Shown: positions 5,801 to 13,177, counted from the stretch's first letter. The stretch: 13,177 nt of DNA from Sandarakinorhabdus sp. (GCA_025458465.1 JALOSK010000026.1:1-13177), one strand, 5' to 3'. Program-made: numbers and translations. The notes: generated from the sequence alone by a model not told the origin.

Positions 5801-6954
5801 CCCCTCAACGCCCGCGCCAGCACGCCTTCGTAGATCACCGTCAGCCCCTCCACGTCGGCCACGGCCACATGTTCGTCCACCTTGTGCATGGACTGGCCGG
5901 GCAGGCCGAATTCGACCACCGGACACAGCCTGCGGATGAAGCGGGCGTCGCTGGTGCCGCCGGTGGTCGAAAGCTCTGGCGTGCGGCCCGTGGCGGCCTG
6001 TACGGCGTCTGACACCAGCGAGGACAGCGCGCCGGGTTCGGTGAGAAAGGCCTCGCCGGAGATCTTCACCTCGACATGGGCGGACGCCGCATGGGCGGCC
6101 ACCACCTGCCGGATCCAGCCCTCCAGCGCGGCGCCCGTGTGTTCGTTGTTGAAGCGGATGTTCAGCCGGGCGCGCGCCTGCGCCGGGATCACGTTGGTGG
6201 CCGGGTTGCCCACCGATATGTCGGTCACCTCAAGGTTTGATGGCTGGAACCAGTCGTTGCCCGTGTCGAGCACACGGGCCTTCAGGTCGGTCAGCATGGC
6301 GAGCAGCGGTGTGATCGGGTTCGCGGCCCGGTGCGGATAGGCCACGTGCCCCTGCGCGCCGTTCACCGTGATCCACGCGTTCAGGCTGCCGCGCCGGCCG
6401 ATCTTCATCATGTCGCCCAGTTGCGCCTGCGAGGTGGGTTCGCCCACCAGACACAGATCGGGCACCAGGTCGTTCGCCTCCAGCCAGTCCAGCATCGGAT
6501 TGGTGCCGAAGGTGGCCGGGCCTTCCTCGTCCCCGGTGATGATGAAGCTGAGCCGGCCCCGGATTCCGCCCGCTTGCGGCCCCTTTGCCAGGTGCCGCGC
6601 CGTGGCGGCCACCATCGCTGCCAGTGCGCCCTTCATGTCGGCCGCGCCGCGCCCGACGATGAAACCGTCCTTCACGTGGGCGCCGAACGGGTCCTCGCTC
6701 CAGCCGGCATGATCGCCCACTGGCACGACGTCGCTATGGCCGGCGAAGGCGAAATGCGGGCCTGCACCGTCGCTGCGGGTGGCGAACAGGTTGGGCACCG
6801 GGCCATCGGGCGGGTGCCCGAAGGGCAGGCGCGTGACGGTGAAGCCCAGCGCTGCCAGCGCATCGGCCAGAAGGCCTTGCGCGCCTTCATCGGCGGGCGT
6901 GACGCTGGGGCAACGGATCAGGGCCTGGGTGAGCGCGACAGGATCGAGTGTCAT
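5797..6954 (-). CDS. dapE: Succinyl-diaminopimelate desuccinylase
   Basis: The protein has 385 aa, the usual DapE length. It hydrolyses N-succinyl-LL-diaminopimelate to LL-diaminopimelate and succinate, a late step of the lysine/meso-DAP pathway feeding peptidoglycan and protein synthesis. The M20 di-zinc site is complete: H73 with D75 in AGHSDVVPVGD, bridging D106 in GRGAADMKG, catalytic E143 and ligand E144 in TGDEEGPA, E172 in VGEPTS, and H357 in GQSMHKVDEH. The dimerisation domain includes GRRGSLNAW and GHVAYPHRAANP. GGTSDARF is the conserved substrate-binding loop that separates DapE from related peptidases. The start ATG (6952-6954) overlaps the stop of the upstream DUF1499 gene as ATGA, so it is the last gene of a coupled operon. 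Its stop overlaps that of the convergent XpaC gene. Confidence 0.95.
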   Translation of the reverse strand: MTLDPVALTQALIRCPSVTPADEGAQGLLADALAALGFTVTRLPFGHPPDGPVPNLFATRSDGAGPHFAFAGHSDVVPVGDHAGWSEDPFGAHVKDGFIVGRGAADMKGALAAMVAATARHLAKGPQAGGIRGRLSFIITGDEEGPATFGTNPMLDWLEANDLVPDLCLVGEPTSQAQLGDMMKIGRRGSLNAWITVNGAQGHVAYPHRAANPITPLLAMLTDLKARVLDTGNDWFQPSNLEVTDISVGNPATNVIPAQARARLNIRFNNEHTGAALEGWIRQVVAAHAASAHVEVKISGEAFLTEPGALSSLVSDAVQAATGRTPELSTTGGTSDARFIRRLCPVVEFGLPGQSMHKVDEHVAVADVEGLTVIYEGVLARALRG

Positions 6955-7664
6955 GTCCCGGCTTTGCGCATGGCCACGGCCAGCCGGTCAAGATAGGCGG
7001 CGATGCGCCGCGCGTTGGCGCCCAGATCGCTTTCGCCCACCCGCGATTTCGATCGCACGTCCACCCGCGTGCCGGTGGGCGTGGCGGTCAGGCGGATCAC
7101 CACATCGTCGCGGAAGCCCCACCAGGCGCTCTGCTCCACCGCCTCGATCCGGCCCGCGGCGCGATCGGCCAGCACGATCTGCCAGCCTTCGTCGCAGGCC
7201 TGCATGGCCAGATCAAAGGCCTGTCCGGGCGGCACCGGCAGATCCAGCGGACGCACTTCGGGATAGGCGCGCGCCTGCTGCGGGGCAAAGGCCGGGTTGT
7301 AATCGATGGGGCTGGCATCATCGCCGCGCATCGTGGCGGTGATGGCCTTGAAAGCGGGCGGATTTTCGGTGTCGGTGCTGATGTCGTTGATGGGCGGCTT
7401 GTCGGCGGCATTCATCACCACCGCCACCGGCACCGCCAGCGCCGCCAGTCCAACGGCGGCGGCAATCACGGCCAGTGTGCCGCCGCGCCGGCGCAGCAGA
7501 TTGGCCAGGCTCCACAGCGCGCCGATGCCGGCGATCAGCGCCGCCATCACGAACAGGCCAAGGCCCGCGGCCCAGCCCAGCACATCGAACCGCACCAGCG
7601 GCCCAGCCAGGCCCACCAGCACGGCGGCGGCCAAGGTGGCGCGGGCAATGTTGGCGGGGTTCAT
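6951..7664 (-). CDS. DUF1499 family membrane protein
   Basis: The protein has 237 aa. Three hydrophobic segments (about 7-23, 30-54 and 62-85) form an N-terminal membrane part. A soluble domain of about 150 residues follows, ending in the DUF1499 signature RVDVRSKSRVGESDLGANARRI split over 200-221. Also visible are EGWQIV (159-164) and IEAVEQSAWWGFRDDVVIRL around 173-192, typical of the family. No function is established for DUF1499. The gene is joined by ATGA overlaps to GST upstream and dapE downstream, so it is translated with them, but the neighbours do not reveal a role. The two upstream hydrophobic segments are separated by only a short loop. Confidence 0.85.
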   Translation of the reverse strand: MNPANIARATLAAAVLVGLAGPLVRFDVLGWAAGLGLFVMAALIAGIGALWSLANLLRRRGGTLAVIAAAVGLAALAVPVAVVMNAADKPPINDISTDTENPPAFKAITATMRGDDASPIDYNPAFAPQQARAYPEVRPLDLPVPPGQAFDLAMQACDEGWQIVLADRAAGRIEAVEQSAWWGFRDDVVIRLTATPTGTRVDVRSKSRVGESDLGANARRIAAYLDRLAVAMRKAGT

Positions 7665-8335
7665 CGCCGCGGCACTCCACCGGGGATGTCATATCGGGTG
7701 AATTCATGGTTTTCGGCGCTGGCCGCCTCCCGCCATTCCACCATCCACGGATGCGCCAGCACCTGCTCCACATAGGCGCGCGCCACATCGCCCACCGGCA
7801 GATGATAGGTGTCGATGCGGGTGCAAACGGGCGCGTAATAGATGTCGGCCGCGCCGAACCGGCCGAACAGCCATGGCTCCCCGGTTTCGGCGCCAAAGCG
7901 GCCGCGCGCCTGTTCCCACATCGTTTCGACGCGCCTCACGTCGGCCATCACCTCGCTGCTGGGCTGGAACTGCGGGAAATGCTGTTTCAGGTTCATCGGG
8001 CACGCCCGGCGCAGAGGGCCGAAACCGGCGTGCATTTCCGCGCACATGGCATAGGCCAGCGCCCGGGCCGGCACCTCGCGCGGCCAGAACCGGTCATGAC
8101 CGGCCTTGTCGGCCAGGTAGAGCACGATGGCCAGTGAGTCCCACACCGCTTCGCCATGATCCCACAGCACCGGCACCATGCCCGACGGCATGTCCGCCTT
8201 GGCCGCACCCGACAGCCAGTCGGGCGAATCCATGACGCGCAGCTCCGTCTCGAACGGCAGCAGCGATTGTTTGGCGGCCAGCCAGCCGCGCAGCGACCAG
8301 CTGGAATAGGCGCGGTTTGCGATGATCAGCTTCAT
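7661..8335 (-). CDS. Glutathione S-transferase family protein
   Basis: The protein has 224 aa and is cytosolic. The N-terminal thioredoxin-like domain begins [18 protein letters not shown], with the serine cluster S11/S12/S14 where the glutathione-activating residue is expected. P55 in GMVPVL is the cis-proline, and D66-S67 in [11 protein letters not shown] binds the glutathione gamma-glutamyl group. The helical C-terminal domain contains [10 protein letters not shown] with the conserved N-capping Asp (D164). The family conjugates glutathione to electrophiles or reduces peroxides; the substrate here is unknown. The start at 8335 was chosen because the 20-codon extension upstream ([13 protein letters not shown]...) lacks family similarity. 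Only a weak purine run precedes the ATG. The gene is first in the operon with DUF1499 and dapE, joined by an ATGA overlap at 7661-7664. Confidence 0.85.
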   Translation of the reverse strand: MKLIIANRAYSSWSLRGWLAAKQSLLPFETELRVMDSPDWLSGAAKADMPSGMVPVLWDHGEAVWDSLAIVLYLADKAGHDRFWPREVPARALAYAMCAEMHAGFGPLRRACPMNLKQHFPQFQPSSEVMADVRRVETMWEQARGRFGAETGEPWLFGRFGAADIYYAPVCTRIDTYHLPVGDVARAYVEQVLAHPWMVEWREAASAENHEFTRYDIPGGVPRR

Positions 8336-8433
8336 GGCGGCTTCGTTTCCGTTCGACCCGGCGTGCAACTTGGCGCAATCACCGGGCTGCGGCAAGCTTG
8401 CCAGTTGCGCGCGCTCGTGCTTTGCCTTGGCGC
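8336..8433. promoter_or_regulatory. Divergent promoter region between GST and aroQ
   Basis: This 98-base gap must hold promoters for both the - strand GST-DUF1499-dapE operon and the + strand aroQ cluster, but no convincing -35/-10 pair is visible. It contains a perfect 12-base palindrome GGCAAGCTTGCC (8391-8402), roughly central, flanked by GCGCAA (8373-8378) and TTGCGC (8405-8410) as inverted arms. A nine-base direct repeat CTTGGCGCA occurs at 8369-8377 and 8426-8434. These could be binding sites or chance in GC-rich DNA. Confidence 0.35.
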
Positions 8434-8883
8434 ATGAGCGACACGCCGCCTCTCGTCCTGGTGCTGAACGGCCCCAACCTGAACCTGCTGGGCAGCCGGG
8501 AACCGCACATCTATGGCCACGACACGCTGGACGATATCGCCCAGCGTCTGGAAGATCAGGCCGCCCGGCTGGGCCTGGAGGTGGACATTCGCCAATCCAA
8601 CCACGAAGGCCATCTGGTGGATTGGCTGCACGAGGCTGGTGCGCGCGGGGCGTTGGCGGTGCTGCTGAATGCCGGCGCGCTCACCCACACGTCCATTGCG
8701 ATTCATGATGCCATCAAGGGTATCGCCGTGCCGGTGATCGAGGTGCATCTGTCCAACCCGCACGCGCGGGAGGATTTTCGCCATGTCAGCTTCGTGGCGC
8801 GGGCCGCGAAGGGCACGATTTCAGGCTTCGGCGCCGCCTCCTATGCGCTCGCGCTGGACGCGGCGGCGGCTTTGCGGCAGTAA
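8434..8883 (+). CDS. aroQ: Type II 3-dehydroquinate dehydratase
   Basis: The protein has 149 aa, the normal size for the dodecameric type II enzyme. It converts 3-dehydroquinate to 3-dehydroshikimate in the shikimate pathway in the cytoplasm. Signatures in order: [18 protein letters not shown] (11-28) with R22 and catalytic Tyr Y27; [15 protein letters not shown] (54-68); [17 protein letters not shown] (77-93) with N79 and H85; [16 protein letters not shown] (102-117) with E102 and catalytic His H104; [15 protein letters not shown] (127-141). The start ATG 8434 gives [14 protein letters not shown], matching the family. The in-frame TTG upstream would add 12 residues without similarity. No clear SD is seen. 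aroQ followed by accB and accC is a recurrent order in proteobacteria. Confidence 0.95.
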   Translation: MSDTPPLVLVLNGPNLNLLGSREPHIYGHDTLDDIAQRLEDQAARLGLEVDIRQSNHEGHLVDWLHEAGARGALAVLLNAGALTHTSIAIHDAIKGIAVPVIEVHLSNPHAREDFRHVSFVARAAKGTISGFGAASYALALDAAAALRQ

Positions 8884-8917
8884 GCCGGGCTTTCAAGGGG
8901 CAAGAAACGGGATCGCC

Positions 8918-9415
8918 ATGCCTGACTCCAAGGGAATCGTCGTCGATACCAAGCTGGTGCGCGAACTGGCCGAGCTGCTGGACGCCACCAACCTCACCGA
9001 AATCGAGGTGAAGGACGGGGAGCGCATCATTCGCGTCGCCCGCACTGCCGCCAACGTGACGATGGCCGCCGCGCCCAGCTATGCGCCCGCGCCGCCGGCC
9101 GGCGGCTGGCCGGCCCCGCCGGCGGCCGCCCCTGCGCCCGCCGCTGCCGCGCCGGCAGGCAGCGATGACGTGCGCAGCCATCCCGGCACGGTCAAATCGC
9201 CGATCGTCGGCACCGCCTATCTCACCCCGGAGCCCGGCGCGCCGCCGTTCATCACCGAAGGCGCCACCGTGAAGCAGGGGGACACCCTGCTGATCATCGA
9301 GGCGATGAAGGTGATGAACCCGATCACCGCGCCCAAGGGCGGCGTCATCAAGGCCATCCTGGTGAACAGCGAACAGCCGGTGGAATATGACCAGCCGCTG
9401 GTGGTGATCGAGTAA
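8918..9415 (+). CDS. accB: Biotin carboxyl carrier protein of acetyl-CoA carboxylase
   Basis: The protein has 165 aa. The N-terminal region (1-45) has the conserved [19 protein letters not shown] typical of bacterial BCCP. Residues 51-80 form a flexible Ala/Pro linker. The biotinyl domain (about 90-165) carries EAMKVMN with the biotinylated lysine K131. It carries carboxylated biotin between AccC and the carboxyltransferase AccAD to make malonyl-CoA for fatty acid synthesis. The start at 8918 was chosen from family similarity ([17 protein letters not shown]), with GGGA about six bases upstream. It lies 34 bases after aroQ and 7 bases before accC, so co-transcription is likely. Confidence 0.95.
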   Translation: MPDSKGIVVDTKLVRELAELLDATNLTEIEVKDGERIIRVARTAANVTMAAAPSYAPAPPAGGWPAPPAAAPAPAAAAPAGSDDVRSHPGTVKSPIVGTAYLTPEPGAPPFITEGATVKQGDTLLIIEAMKVMNPITAPKGGVIKAILVNSEQPVEYDQPLVVIE

Positions 9416-9422
9416 GCCGGCC

Positions 9423-10781
9423 GTGTTCAGAAAGGTCCTCATCGCCAACCGGGGCGAGATCGCCCTGCGTGTCCACCGCGCCTGCCGCGAAATGGGCATC
9501 CGCACCGTGGCCGTGCATTCGACGGCAGACGCCGATGCCATGCACGTGCGGCTGGCCGATGAAGCCATCTGCATCGGGCCGCCTTCGGCCACCGACAGCT
9601 ATCTGAACATCCCGGCGATCATTTCGGCCGCCGAAATCGCCCAGGCCGATGCCATCCACCCCGGCTATGGCTTCCTGTCCGAGAACGCGCGTTTTGCCGA
9701 AATCGTGCAGGAACATCGCATCACCTGGATCGGCCCCGATCCGGAACATATCCGCAAGATGGGCGACAAGGTGGAGGCCAAGCGCACCGCAGCGGCGCTG
9801 GGCCTGCCGCTGGTGCCGGGCTCCGATGGCCCGGTGTCGAGCGTGGAAGAGGCGCTGGAAGTCGCCGAGAAGATTGGTTACCCGGTGCTGGTCAAGGCGG
9901 CATCGGGCGGCGGCGGCCGCGGCATGAAGGTGATCCCGGATGCCGCCAGCCTGCCATCGCTGGTGAGCCAGGCCAAATCCGAAGCCAAGGCGGCCTTTGG
10001 TGACGATACCGTCTATATCGAGAAATATCTTTCCGAACCGCGCCACATCGAATTCCAGATCTTCGGCGATGGCCAGGGCGGTGCGGTGCACATGGGCGAA
10101 CGCGATTGTTCGCTGCAGCGGCGCCACCAGAAGGTGCTGGAAGAAGCCCCGTCGCCGGCCCTGAGCGCCGCCGAGCGCGCGCGCATGGGCGAGGTGGTGC
10201 GGCAGGCAATTTCCAAGCTGAAGTATCGCGGCGCCGGCACCATCGAGTTCCTGTGGGAAAACGGCGAGTTCTTCTTCATCGAGATGAATACCCGCCTGCA
10301 GGTGGAACACCCGGTGACCGAAGCCATCACCGGCCTTGATCTGGTGCGCGAACAGATCCGCGTGGCCGCCGGCATGCCGCTTTCGGTGACGCAGGATGAG
10401 ATCCACTTCGAAGGCCACGCCATCGAATGCCGCATCAATGCGGAAGATCCGGCCACGTTCGCGCCTTCGCCGGGCCGGGTGACGGACTTCCACCAGCCCG
10501 GCGGTCTGCATGTTCGGGTCGATTCGGCGCTGTACGATGGCTATCGCATTCCGCCTTATTATGATTCGCTGATCGCCAAGCTGATTGTCTATGGCGCCAA
10601 CCGCGATGAATGCCTGATGCGCCTGCGCCGCGCGCTGGAGGAGTTCGTCATCCACGGGCCAAAGACCACGATCCCGCTGCACCAGGCCCTGATCGAGGAT
10701 CCGGACTTCCTGAACGGTGATTATTCGATCAAGTGGCTGGAACGCTGGCTGGCCGCGCGCGCCGAGGCCGCCCGCGCGTAA
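9423..10781 (+). CDS. accC: Biotin carboxylase subunit of acetyl-CoA carboxylase
   Basis: The protein has 452 aa, full length. It catalyses ATP-dependent carboxylation of biotin on AccB with bicarbonate. Visible features: the start [30 protein letters not shown] (79-93); K116 in GDKVEAKR; the ATP-grasp glycine loop [13 protein letters not shown] (158-170); E200-K201; H208/H209-region RHIEFQ; the ARDC-like [19 protein letters not shown] (225-243) with K237/238; and [16 protein letters not shown] (285-300), giving metal ligand E287, N289, R291 and E295. R337 in ECRINAEDP is the catalytic Arg. The start is GTG 9423, 7 bases after accB, and begins exactly at the conserved N-terminus. No family residue appears lost. 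AccA and AccD are not in the window, as is usual. Confidence 0.96.
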   Translation: MFRKVLIANRGEIALRVHRACREMGIRTVAVHSTADADAMHVRLADEAICIGPPSATDSYLNIPAIISAAEIAQADAIHPGYGFLSENARFAEIVQEHRITWIGPDPEHIRKMGDKVEAKRTAAALGLPLVPGSDGPVSSVEEALEVAEKIGYPVLVKAASGGGGRGMKVIPDAASLPSLVSQAKSEAKAAFGDDTVYIEKYLSEPRHIEFQIFGDGQGGAVHMGERDCSLQRRHQKVLEEAPSPALSAAERARMGEVVRQAISKLKYRGAGTIEFLWENGEFFFIEMNTRLQVEHPVTEAITGLDLVREQIRVAAGMPLSVTQDEIHFEGHAIECRINAEDPATFAPSPGRVTDFHQPGGLHVRVDSALYDGYRIPPYYDSLIAKLIVYGANRDECLMRLRRALEEFVIHGPKTTIPLHQALIEDPDFLNGDYSIKWLERWLAARAEAARA

Positions 10782-10840
10782 ACCGGGGCCTAGGCCATTT
10801 CCCACTGGAAACGCCGCGCCGGTTTGCGCACCATGACGGC

Positions 10841-11539
10841 GTGACGCGTCCCATCGCCAACCGGCTTGATCCTGATCTGCTGCTGCGCGCCTATGCCAGC
10901 GGCATCTTCCCCATGGCCGAACGCGCCGACAGCCCGGACGTGTTCTGGGTGGAGCCACGCCGGCGCGGTGTGCTGCCGCTGGATGGCTTCCACCTGCCGA
11001 AAAGCCTGGCCAAGACGCTGAAGCAGGAACGCTTTCGTTTCACGGTCGATCGTGCGTTCGGCGCGGTGCTTGAGGGCTGCGCCGCGCCGGCGATGGGCCG
11101 CAGCGAAACCTGGATCAACCCGCTGATCGCCGAAGCCTATCTCGCCCTCCATGCGCGCGGGGCGGCCCATTCGGTGGAGGCCTGGACACAGGACGGCGAG
11201 CTGGCGGGCGGCCTCTATGGCGTGCGGCTGGGCGCGGCCTTCTTCGGCGAATCGATGTTCACGCGGGTGCGCGATGCCTCGAAATGCTGCCTTGCCGCGC
11301 TGGTGGCGCGGTTGCGGGTGGGCGGCTTCACGCTTCTCGATACCCAGTTTCTCACCGAGCATCTGGCCGGCTTTGGCGCCATCGAAATCCCGGCGAAGGA
11401 TTATCGCGTGCTGCTGGCCGCGGCGCTTTCAGGCTCGGGTGATTTCTTCGCCGCCGATTCCGGAGGGGACGGTGCAGGCGCACGCGGGGCGGGCCCGTCC
11501 GGAAAGCGCATCGTGCAGCTCCTGAGCCAGACATCATAG
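10841..11539 (+). CDS. aat: Leucyl/phenylalanyl-tRNA--protein transferase
   Basis: The protein has 232 aa from GTG 10841. It transfers Leu or Phe from aminoacyl-tRNA to proteins with N-terminal Arg/Lys, creating N-end-rule degrons for ClpS/ClpAP. Motifs: [15 protein letters not shown] (13-27), [58 protein letters not shown] with E137, [13 protein letters not shown], and [20 protein letters not shown] with D167 and Q169, equivalent to E. coli E156, D186 and Q188 by a constant offset. The upstream in-frame extension into accC lacks similarity, so GTG 10841 ([14 protein letters not shown]) is preferred. The last ~46 residues are a Gly/Ala-rich tail ending [11 protein letters not shown]. They are encoded opposite the 3' end of the DUF2155 gene: 139 bases overlap tail-to-tail. 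Confidence 0.93.
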   Translation: MTRPIANRLDPDLLLRAYASGIFPMAERADSPDVFWVEPRRRGVLPLDGFHLPKSLAKTLKQERFRFTVDRAFGAVLEGCAAPAMGRSETWINPLIAEAYLALHARGAAHSVEAWTQDGELAGGLYGVRLGAAFFGESMFTRVRDASKCCLAALVARLRVGGFTLLDTQFLTEHLAGFGAIEIPAKDYRVLLAAALSGSGDFFAADSGGDGAGARGAGPSGKRIVQLLSQTS

Positions 11540-11889
11540 CGCGGGTGCTGCATCACGTTCAGGCTGGGGCTTTCGGCATAGAGCCATCCGGAAAACACGC
11601 GCCGCACCTGCCCGCCAAGGCGTTCATCCACCTGCAGGAAGCCGCCCGACAATTTCGGCGTTTCCCATGGCGGCGTGGTCTCGCAGGTGCGCGCGGTGAT
11701 GCGGATGCCGGCGAAATCGACATATTGCCCAGGCTTCAGGGTGAGGAACTTCGTCTCGCCGGTGCGCTTGACGAGCGCGCCGACCACCAGCACGCGATCC
11801 TTCACTGGCGTGATGCCAGTCTGCGCCGCCGCCGGGGCCGTCAGCAGCGCCAGCAGCGCCAGCGGGGCAATATCAGTTGGACGGCGCAT
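11401..11889 (-). CDS. DUF2155 family exported protein
   Basis: The protein has 162 aa. It has an N-terminal signal peptide, [23 protein letters not shown], read as two pieces: basic residues 1-3 and a hydrophobic core 8-22 with cleavage near AAA-Q. The DUF2155 core follows: [28 protein letters not shown] (C69), [28 protein letters not shown], and [13 protein letters not shown] (C125), the two cysteines probably forming a disulfide. Function is unknown; the family is typical of Alphaproteobacteria and is usually near complex I NDUFA12 and aat. The start ATG 11889 overlaps mlaD by 17 bases; a GTG at 11913 would spoil the signal peptide. The C-terminal ~34 residues are Pro/Ala/Ser-rich and coded antisense to aat. 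Even part of the conserved YDVWL block lies in the overlap. Confidence 0.88.
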   Translation of the reverse strand: MRRPTDIAPLALLALLTAPAAAQTGITPVKDRVLVVGALVKRTGETKFLTLKPGQYVDFAGIRITARTCETTPPWETPKLSGGFLQVDERLGGQVRRVFSGWLYAESPSLNVMQHPRYDVWLRSCTMRFPDGPAPRAPAPSPPESAAKKSPEPESAAASSTR

Positions 11890-12364
11890 CGGATGCAGGC
11901 GGCGCTTCTCCACCGGAACGGTTCACCACGCTGCCGATCAGGCCCATCAGATCGGGCGCGCCTGACGTTTCGATGATCTCGTCACCAGCCTTCAGCATGG
12001 CGGCTTCGGCGCCGGGCGTGAGTGCGATGTAATTGCCGCCCAGCAGGCCTTCGGAGGTGACGGCGGCCGACGAATCGACCGGCAGTTTCAGCCCCGGATC
12101 AACGGAAAGGGTCAGAACCGCCTGATAGCTGCCGGGATCGAGCGACAGGGCGGTGACACGGCCAACCTTCACGCCGGCCACCTTCACATCGGTGCCCAGC
12201 GTGACGCCGGCGATGTTGGGAAAGCGCGCGACCAGGCTGGTGCCGCCCTGGCCTTCGCCAGCGCCGGTGCGCGCCCAGGCAAAGGCGACGAACGCCACCG
12301 CGGCAACCACCACGAGAAAGCCGATGGCCGCTTCGACCAGATTGTCCCGAACCGTGTCGCCCAT
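11873..12364 (-). CDS. mlaD: MlaD-family MCE-domain lipid transport protein
   Basis: The protein has 163 aa. One N-terminal membrane helix (about 12-30, AAIGFLVVVAAVAFVAFAW) is followed by an MCE/MlaD domain (about 40-118): LVARFPNIAGVTLGTDVKVAGVKVGRV, DPGLKLPVDSSAAV, SEGLLGGNYIALTPG. MlaD is the periplasmic substrate-binding part of the MlaFEDB phospholipid transporter, which maintains outer-membrane lipid asymmetry. The other Mla genes are not in the window, so the partner ABC components must be encoded elsewhere. The short C-terminal tail after SVVNRSGG resembles MlaD rather than the long Mce proteins. The start ATG is 7 bases after the NDUFA12 stop, with no strong SD; coupling is likely. 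The stop lies inside the start of the DUF2155 gene. Confidence 0.9.
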   Translation of the reverse strand: MGDTVRDNLVEAAIGFLVVVAAVAFVAFAWARTGAGEGQGGTSLVARFPNIAGVTLGTDVKVAGVKVGRVTALSLDPGSYQAVLTLSVDPGLKLPVDSSAAVTSEGLLGGNYIALTPGAEAAMLKAGDEIIETSGAPDLMGLIGSVVNRSGGEAPPASDAPSN

Positions 12365-12371
12365 GCGCTGA

Positions 12372-12761
12372 TCAGTCTTCAGGTGACCAGGCGTGATAAT
12401 CCCCGGTGGCGGCGGCGCGCCGGCCGCCCGCGATCAGCGCGCCCTTCGGGCTGTGGGCCAGCGCCGTGCCGGTGGCATTGGGTGTCCAGTCGCGTTCCCA
12501 GCTGCGGGTGGCGAGCGGCGTCACGCTGGGCGGATCATTCACCGTCTTGTGCATCCACAGATGCCATTCCGGCGGGATGCGCGTGGCTTCGGGCTCGCCA
12601 TTGTAGATCACCCAGCGCTTCTGCGCCGGGCCGGTGCCCGAACGGTAATAGATGTTGCCCTGGGCATCGCGGCCCACTTCCTCGCCATTTCTGGCCGTGA
12701 AGATGCGGGTGCCCACGCCGGGGCCATTCCACCAGGTGAAGATCGTCTTGAGCACGGACAC
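12372..12761 (-). CDS. NDUFA12-type NADH:ubiquinone oxidoreductase accessory subunit
   Basis: The protein has 129 aa. It is the bacterial counterpart of the mitochondrial complex I accessory subunit NDUFA12/B17.2, which lies at the Q-module/membrane-arm junction in proton-pumping NADH dehydrogenase; such subunits are characteristic of Alphaproteobacteria. Visible blocks: FTWWNGPGVGTRIFTARNGEEVGRDAQGN in two parts (8-20, 21-36), NIYYR (36-40), KRWVIYNGEPEATRIPPEWHLW (48-69) with the conserved WV-YNG and PPEWH, then MHKTVNDPP. The start is GTG 12761, with GGAGA nine bases upstream; a second GTG two codons later is possible. A longer open frame runs further upstream but has no similarity. It is first of the apparent operon NDUFA12-mlaD-DUF2155. 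Confidence 0.92.
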   Translation of the reverse strand: MSVLKTIFTWWNGPGVGTRIFTARNGEEVGRDAQGNIYYRSGTGPAQKRWVIYNGEPEATRIPPEWHLWMHKTVNDPPSVTPLATRSWERDWTPNATGTALAHSPKGALIAGGRRAAATGDYHAWSPED

Positions 12762-12896
12762 GGGATCGCGTCTCCTTTGCCCACCCAAAACACATTTTGC
12801 CGCACCCGCGCAACCCCGACGACGTTCGGATAGGCGAAGGCGGCAAAAGCCGCTAACCACCCCAGCCATGAACACGGGTCCGCACAGGCCGGCAGC
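12762..12896. promoter_or_regulatory. Divergent intergenic region between NDUFA12 and the MFS transporter
   Basis: The 135 bases should contain the promoters of both the NDUFA12 operon (-) and the transporter (+). No convincing -35/-10 pair is visible on either strand. On the + side a 10-codon open frame (ATG 12868 to TGA 12898-12900) reads into the transporter start as GTGA. No inverted repeat strong enough for a TetR-type operator was seen. Confidence 0.4.
12771..12775 (-). promoter_or_regulatory. Shine-Dalgarno deciding the NDUFA12 start
   Basis: On the - strand GGAGA lies nine bases before the GTG at 12761, favouring that start over far-upstream codons in the same open frame. Confidence 0.6.
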
Positions 12897-13177
12897 GTGA
12901 ACCGCGCGCTGGCCTTCATCTTCATCACCGTGCTGATCGATGCGATCGGCTTTGGCGTGGTGATTCCAGTGTTTCCGGATCTGATCGTGAAGCTGACCGG
13001 CCGCAATCTGGCCCATGCCGCCGAAGTGTCGGGCTGGATCGCCTTTCTCTATGCCAGCGTCCAGTTCCTGATGGGCCCGGTGATCGGTGGCCTTTCGGAT
13101 CGGTTCGGCCGCCGCCCCGTGCTGCTGGCCAGCCTGGCGGCGTTCAGCCTTGATTATGTGGTGATGGCCTATGCGCC
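12897..13177 (+). CDS. TetA-like MFS multidrug/tetracycline-type efflux transporter (partial, N-terminal part)
   Basis: About 93 residues are present before the window ends. The first membrane helix, ALAFIFITVLIDAIGFGVVIP, is given here in outline (about residues 4-24) and carries the Asp (D15) and IGFGVVIPV motif of TetA-type drug:H+ antiporters. The second helix, GWIAFLYASVQFLMGPVIGG, leads into LSDRFGRRPVLL (motif A, about residues 67-78), the hallmark MFS loop. The substrate cannot be read; many such genes are chromosomal and not linked to tetracycline resistance. GTG 12897 is the only start codon in this frame after an upstream TAG at 12831. The SD is weak. A short open frame from ATG 12868 overlaps it by GTGA and could be a coupled leader or a sign of a small frameshift. 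Confidence 0.85.
   Translation, partial: MNRALAFIFITVLIDAIGFGVVIPVFPDLIVKLTGRNLAHAAEVSGWIAFLYASVQFLMGPVIGGLSDRFGRRPVLLASLAAFSLDYVVMAYA

Noticed and set aside
9348..10958. 536-codon open frame antisense to accC
   Set aside because: Shadow of the strongly biased codon use of accC; no recognisable domains.
12762..13016. Upstream extension of the NDUFA12 open frame into the transporter region
   Set aside because: No similarity to the family; the GTG at 12761 has the SD and matches the conserved N-terminus.
1..13177. tRNA, rRNA, CRISPR array, transposase or prophage genes
   Set aside because: None seen by eye on either strand: no repeat-spacer pattern, no tRNA-like folds in the gaps, and the gaps are all short.

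Overview
The window is GC-rich DNA with dense, largely overlapping genes. It most likely comes from an alphaproteobacterium of the Sphingomonadales type. This is inferred from an NDUFA12-type complex I accessory subunit, a DUF2155 periplasmic protein, and the neighbourhood aroQ-accB-accC-aat facing NDUFA12-mlaD-DUF2155. No rRNA, tRNA, CRISPR array or insertion sequence was seen.

Region 1 (1-2577) is a small pilin/pseudopilin island. A TadE-type gene on the + strand (269-666) appears broken: its N-terminal start lies in one frame and the rest in another, and the membrane/processing segment is missing between them. It is followed by a TadG-like secreted protein (656-1864) with an unusual cysteine-rich C-terminal half. 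A second, intact TadE paralogue (2079-2489) reads on the - strand towards tadG. It has its own promoter, an adjacent 12-bp inverted repeat and a rho-independent terminator. No other Tad/Flp assembly genes are present in the window.

Region 2 (2641-5800) is on the + strand. It holds a stand-alone Rieske non-heme iron oxygenase alpha subunit, then a two-gene module of a TelA-type toxic-anion-resistance protein and an XpaC-like membrane protein.

Region 3 (5797-8335) is on the - strand. It is a tightly coupled operon GST > DUF1499 membrane protein > dapE (lysine/cell-wall biosynthesis), with two ATGA stop/start overlaps. It ends in a 4-bp convergent overlap with the XpaC gene.

Region 4 (8434-11539) is on the + strand: aroQ (shikimate pathway), accB and accC (biotin carboxylation half of acetyl-CoA carboxylase) and aat (N-end-rule aminoacyl transferase).

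Region 5 (11401-12761) is on the - strand: NDUFA12, an MlaD/MCE-domain lipid-transport protein and a DUF2155 exported protein. The DUF2155 gene and aat overlap tail-to-tail by 139 bp, so both strands code there.

Region 6 (12897-end) is the start of a TetA-like MFS drug-efflux transporter, cut by the window edge and divergent from NDUFA12.

Most genes are housekeeping. The items most worth a second look are the broken tadE, the promoter/dyad controlling the second tadE, the unusual TadG C-terminus and the aat/DUF2155 overlap.
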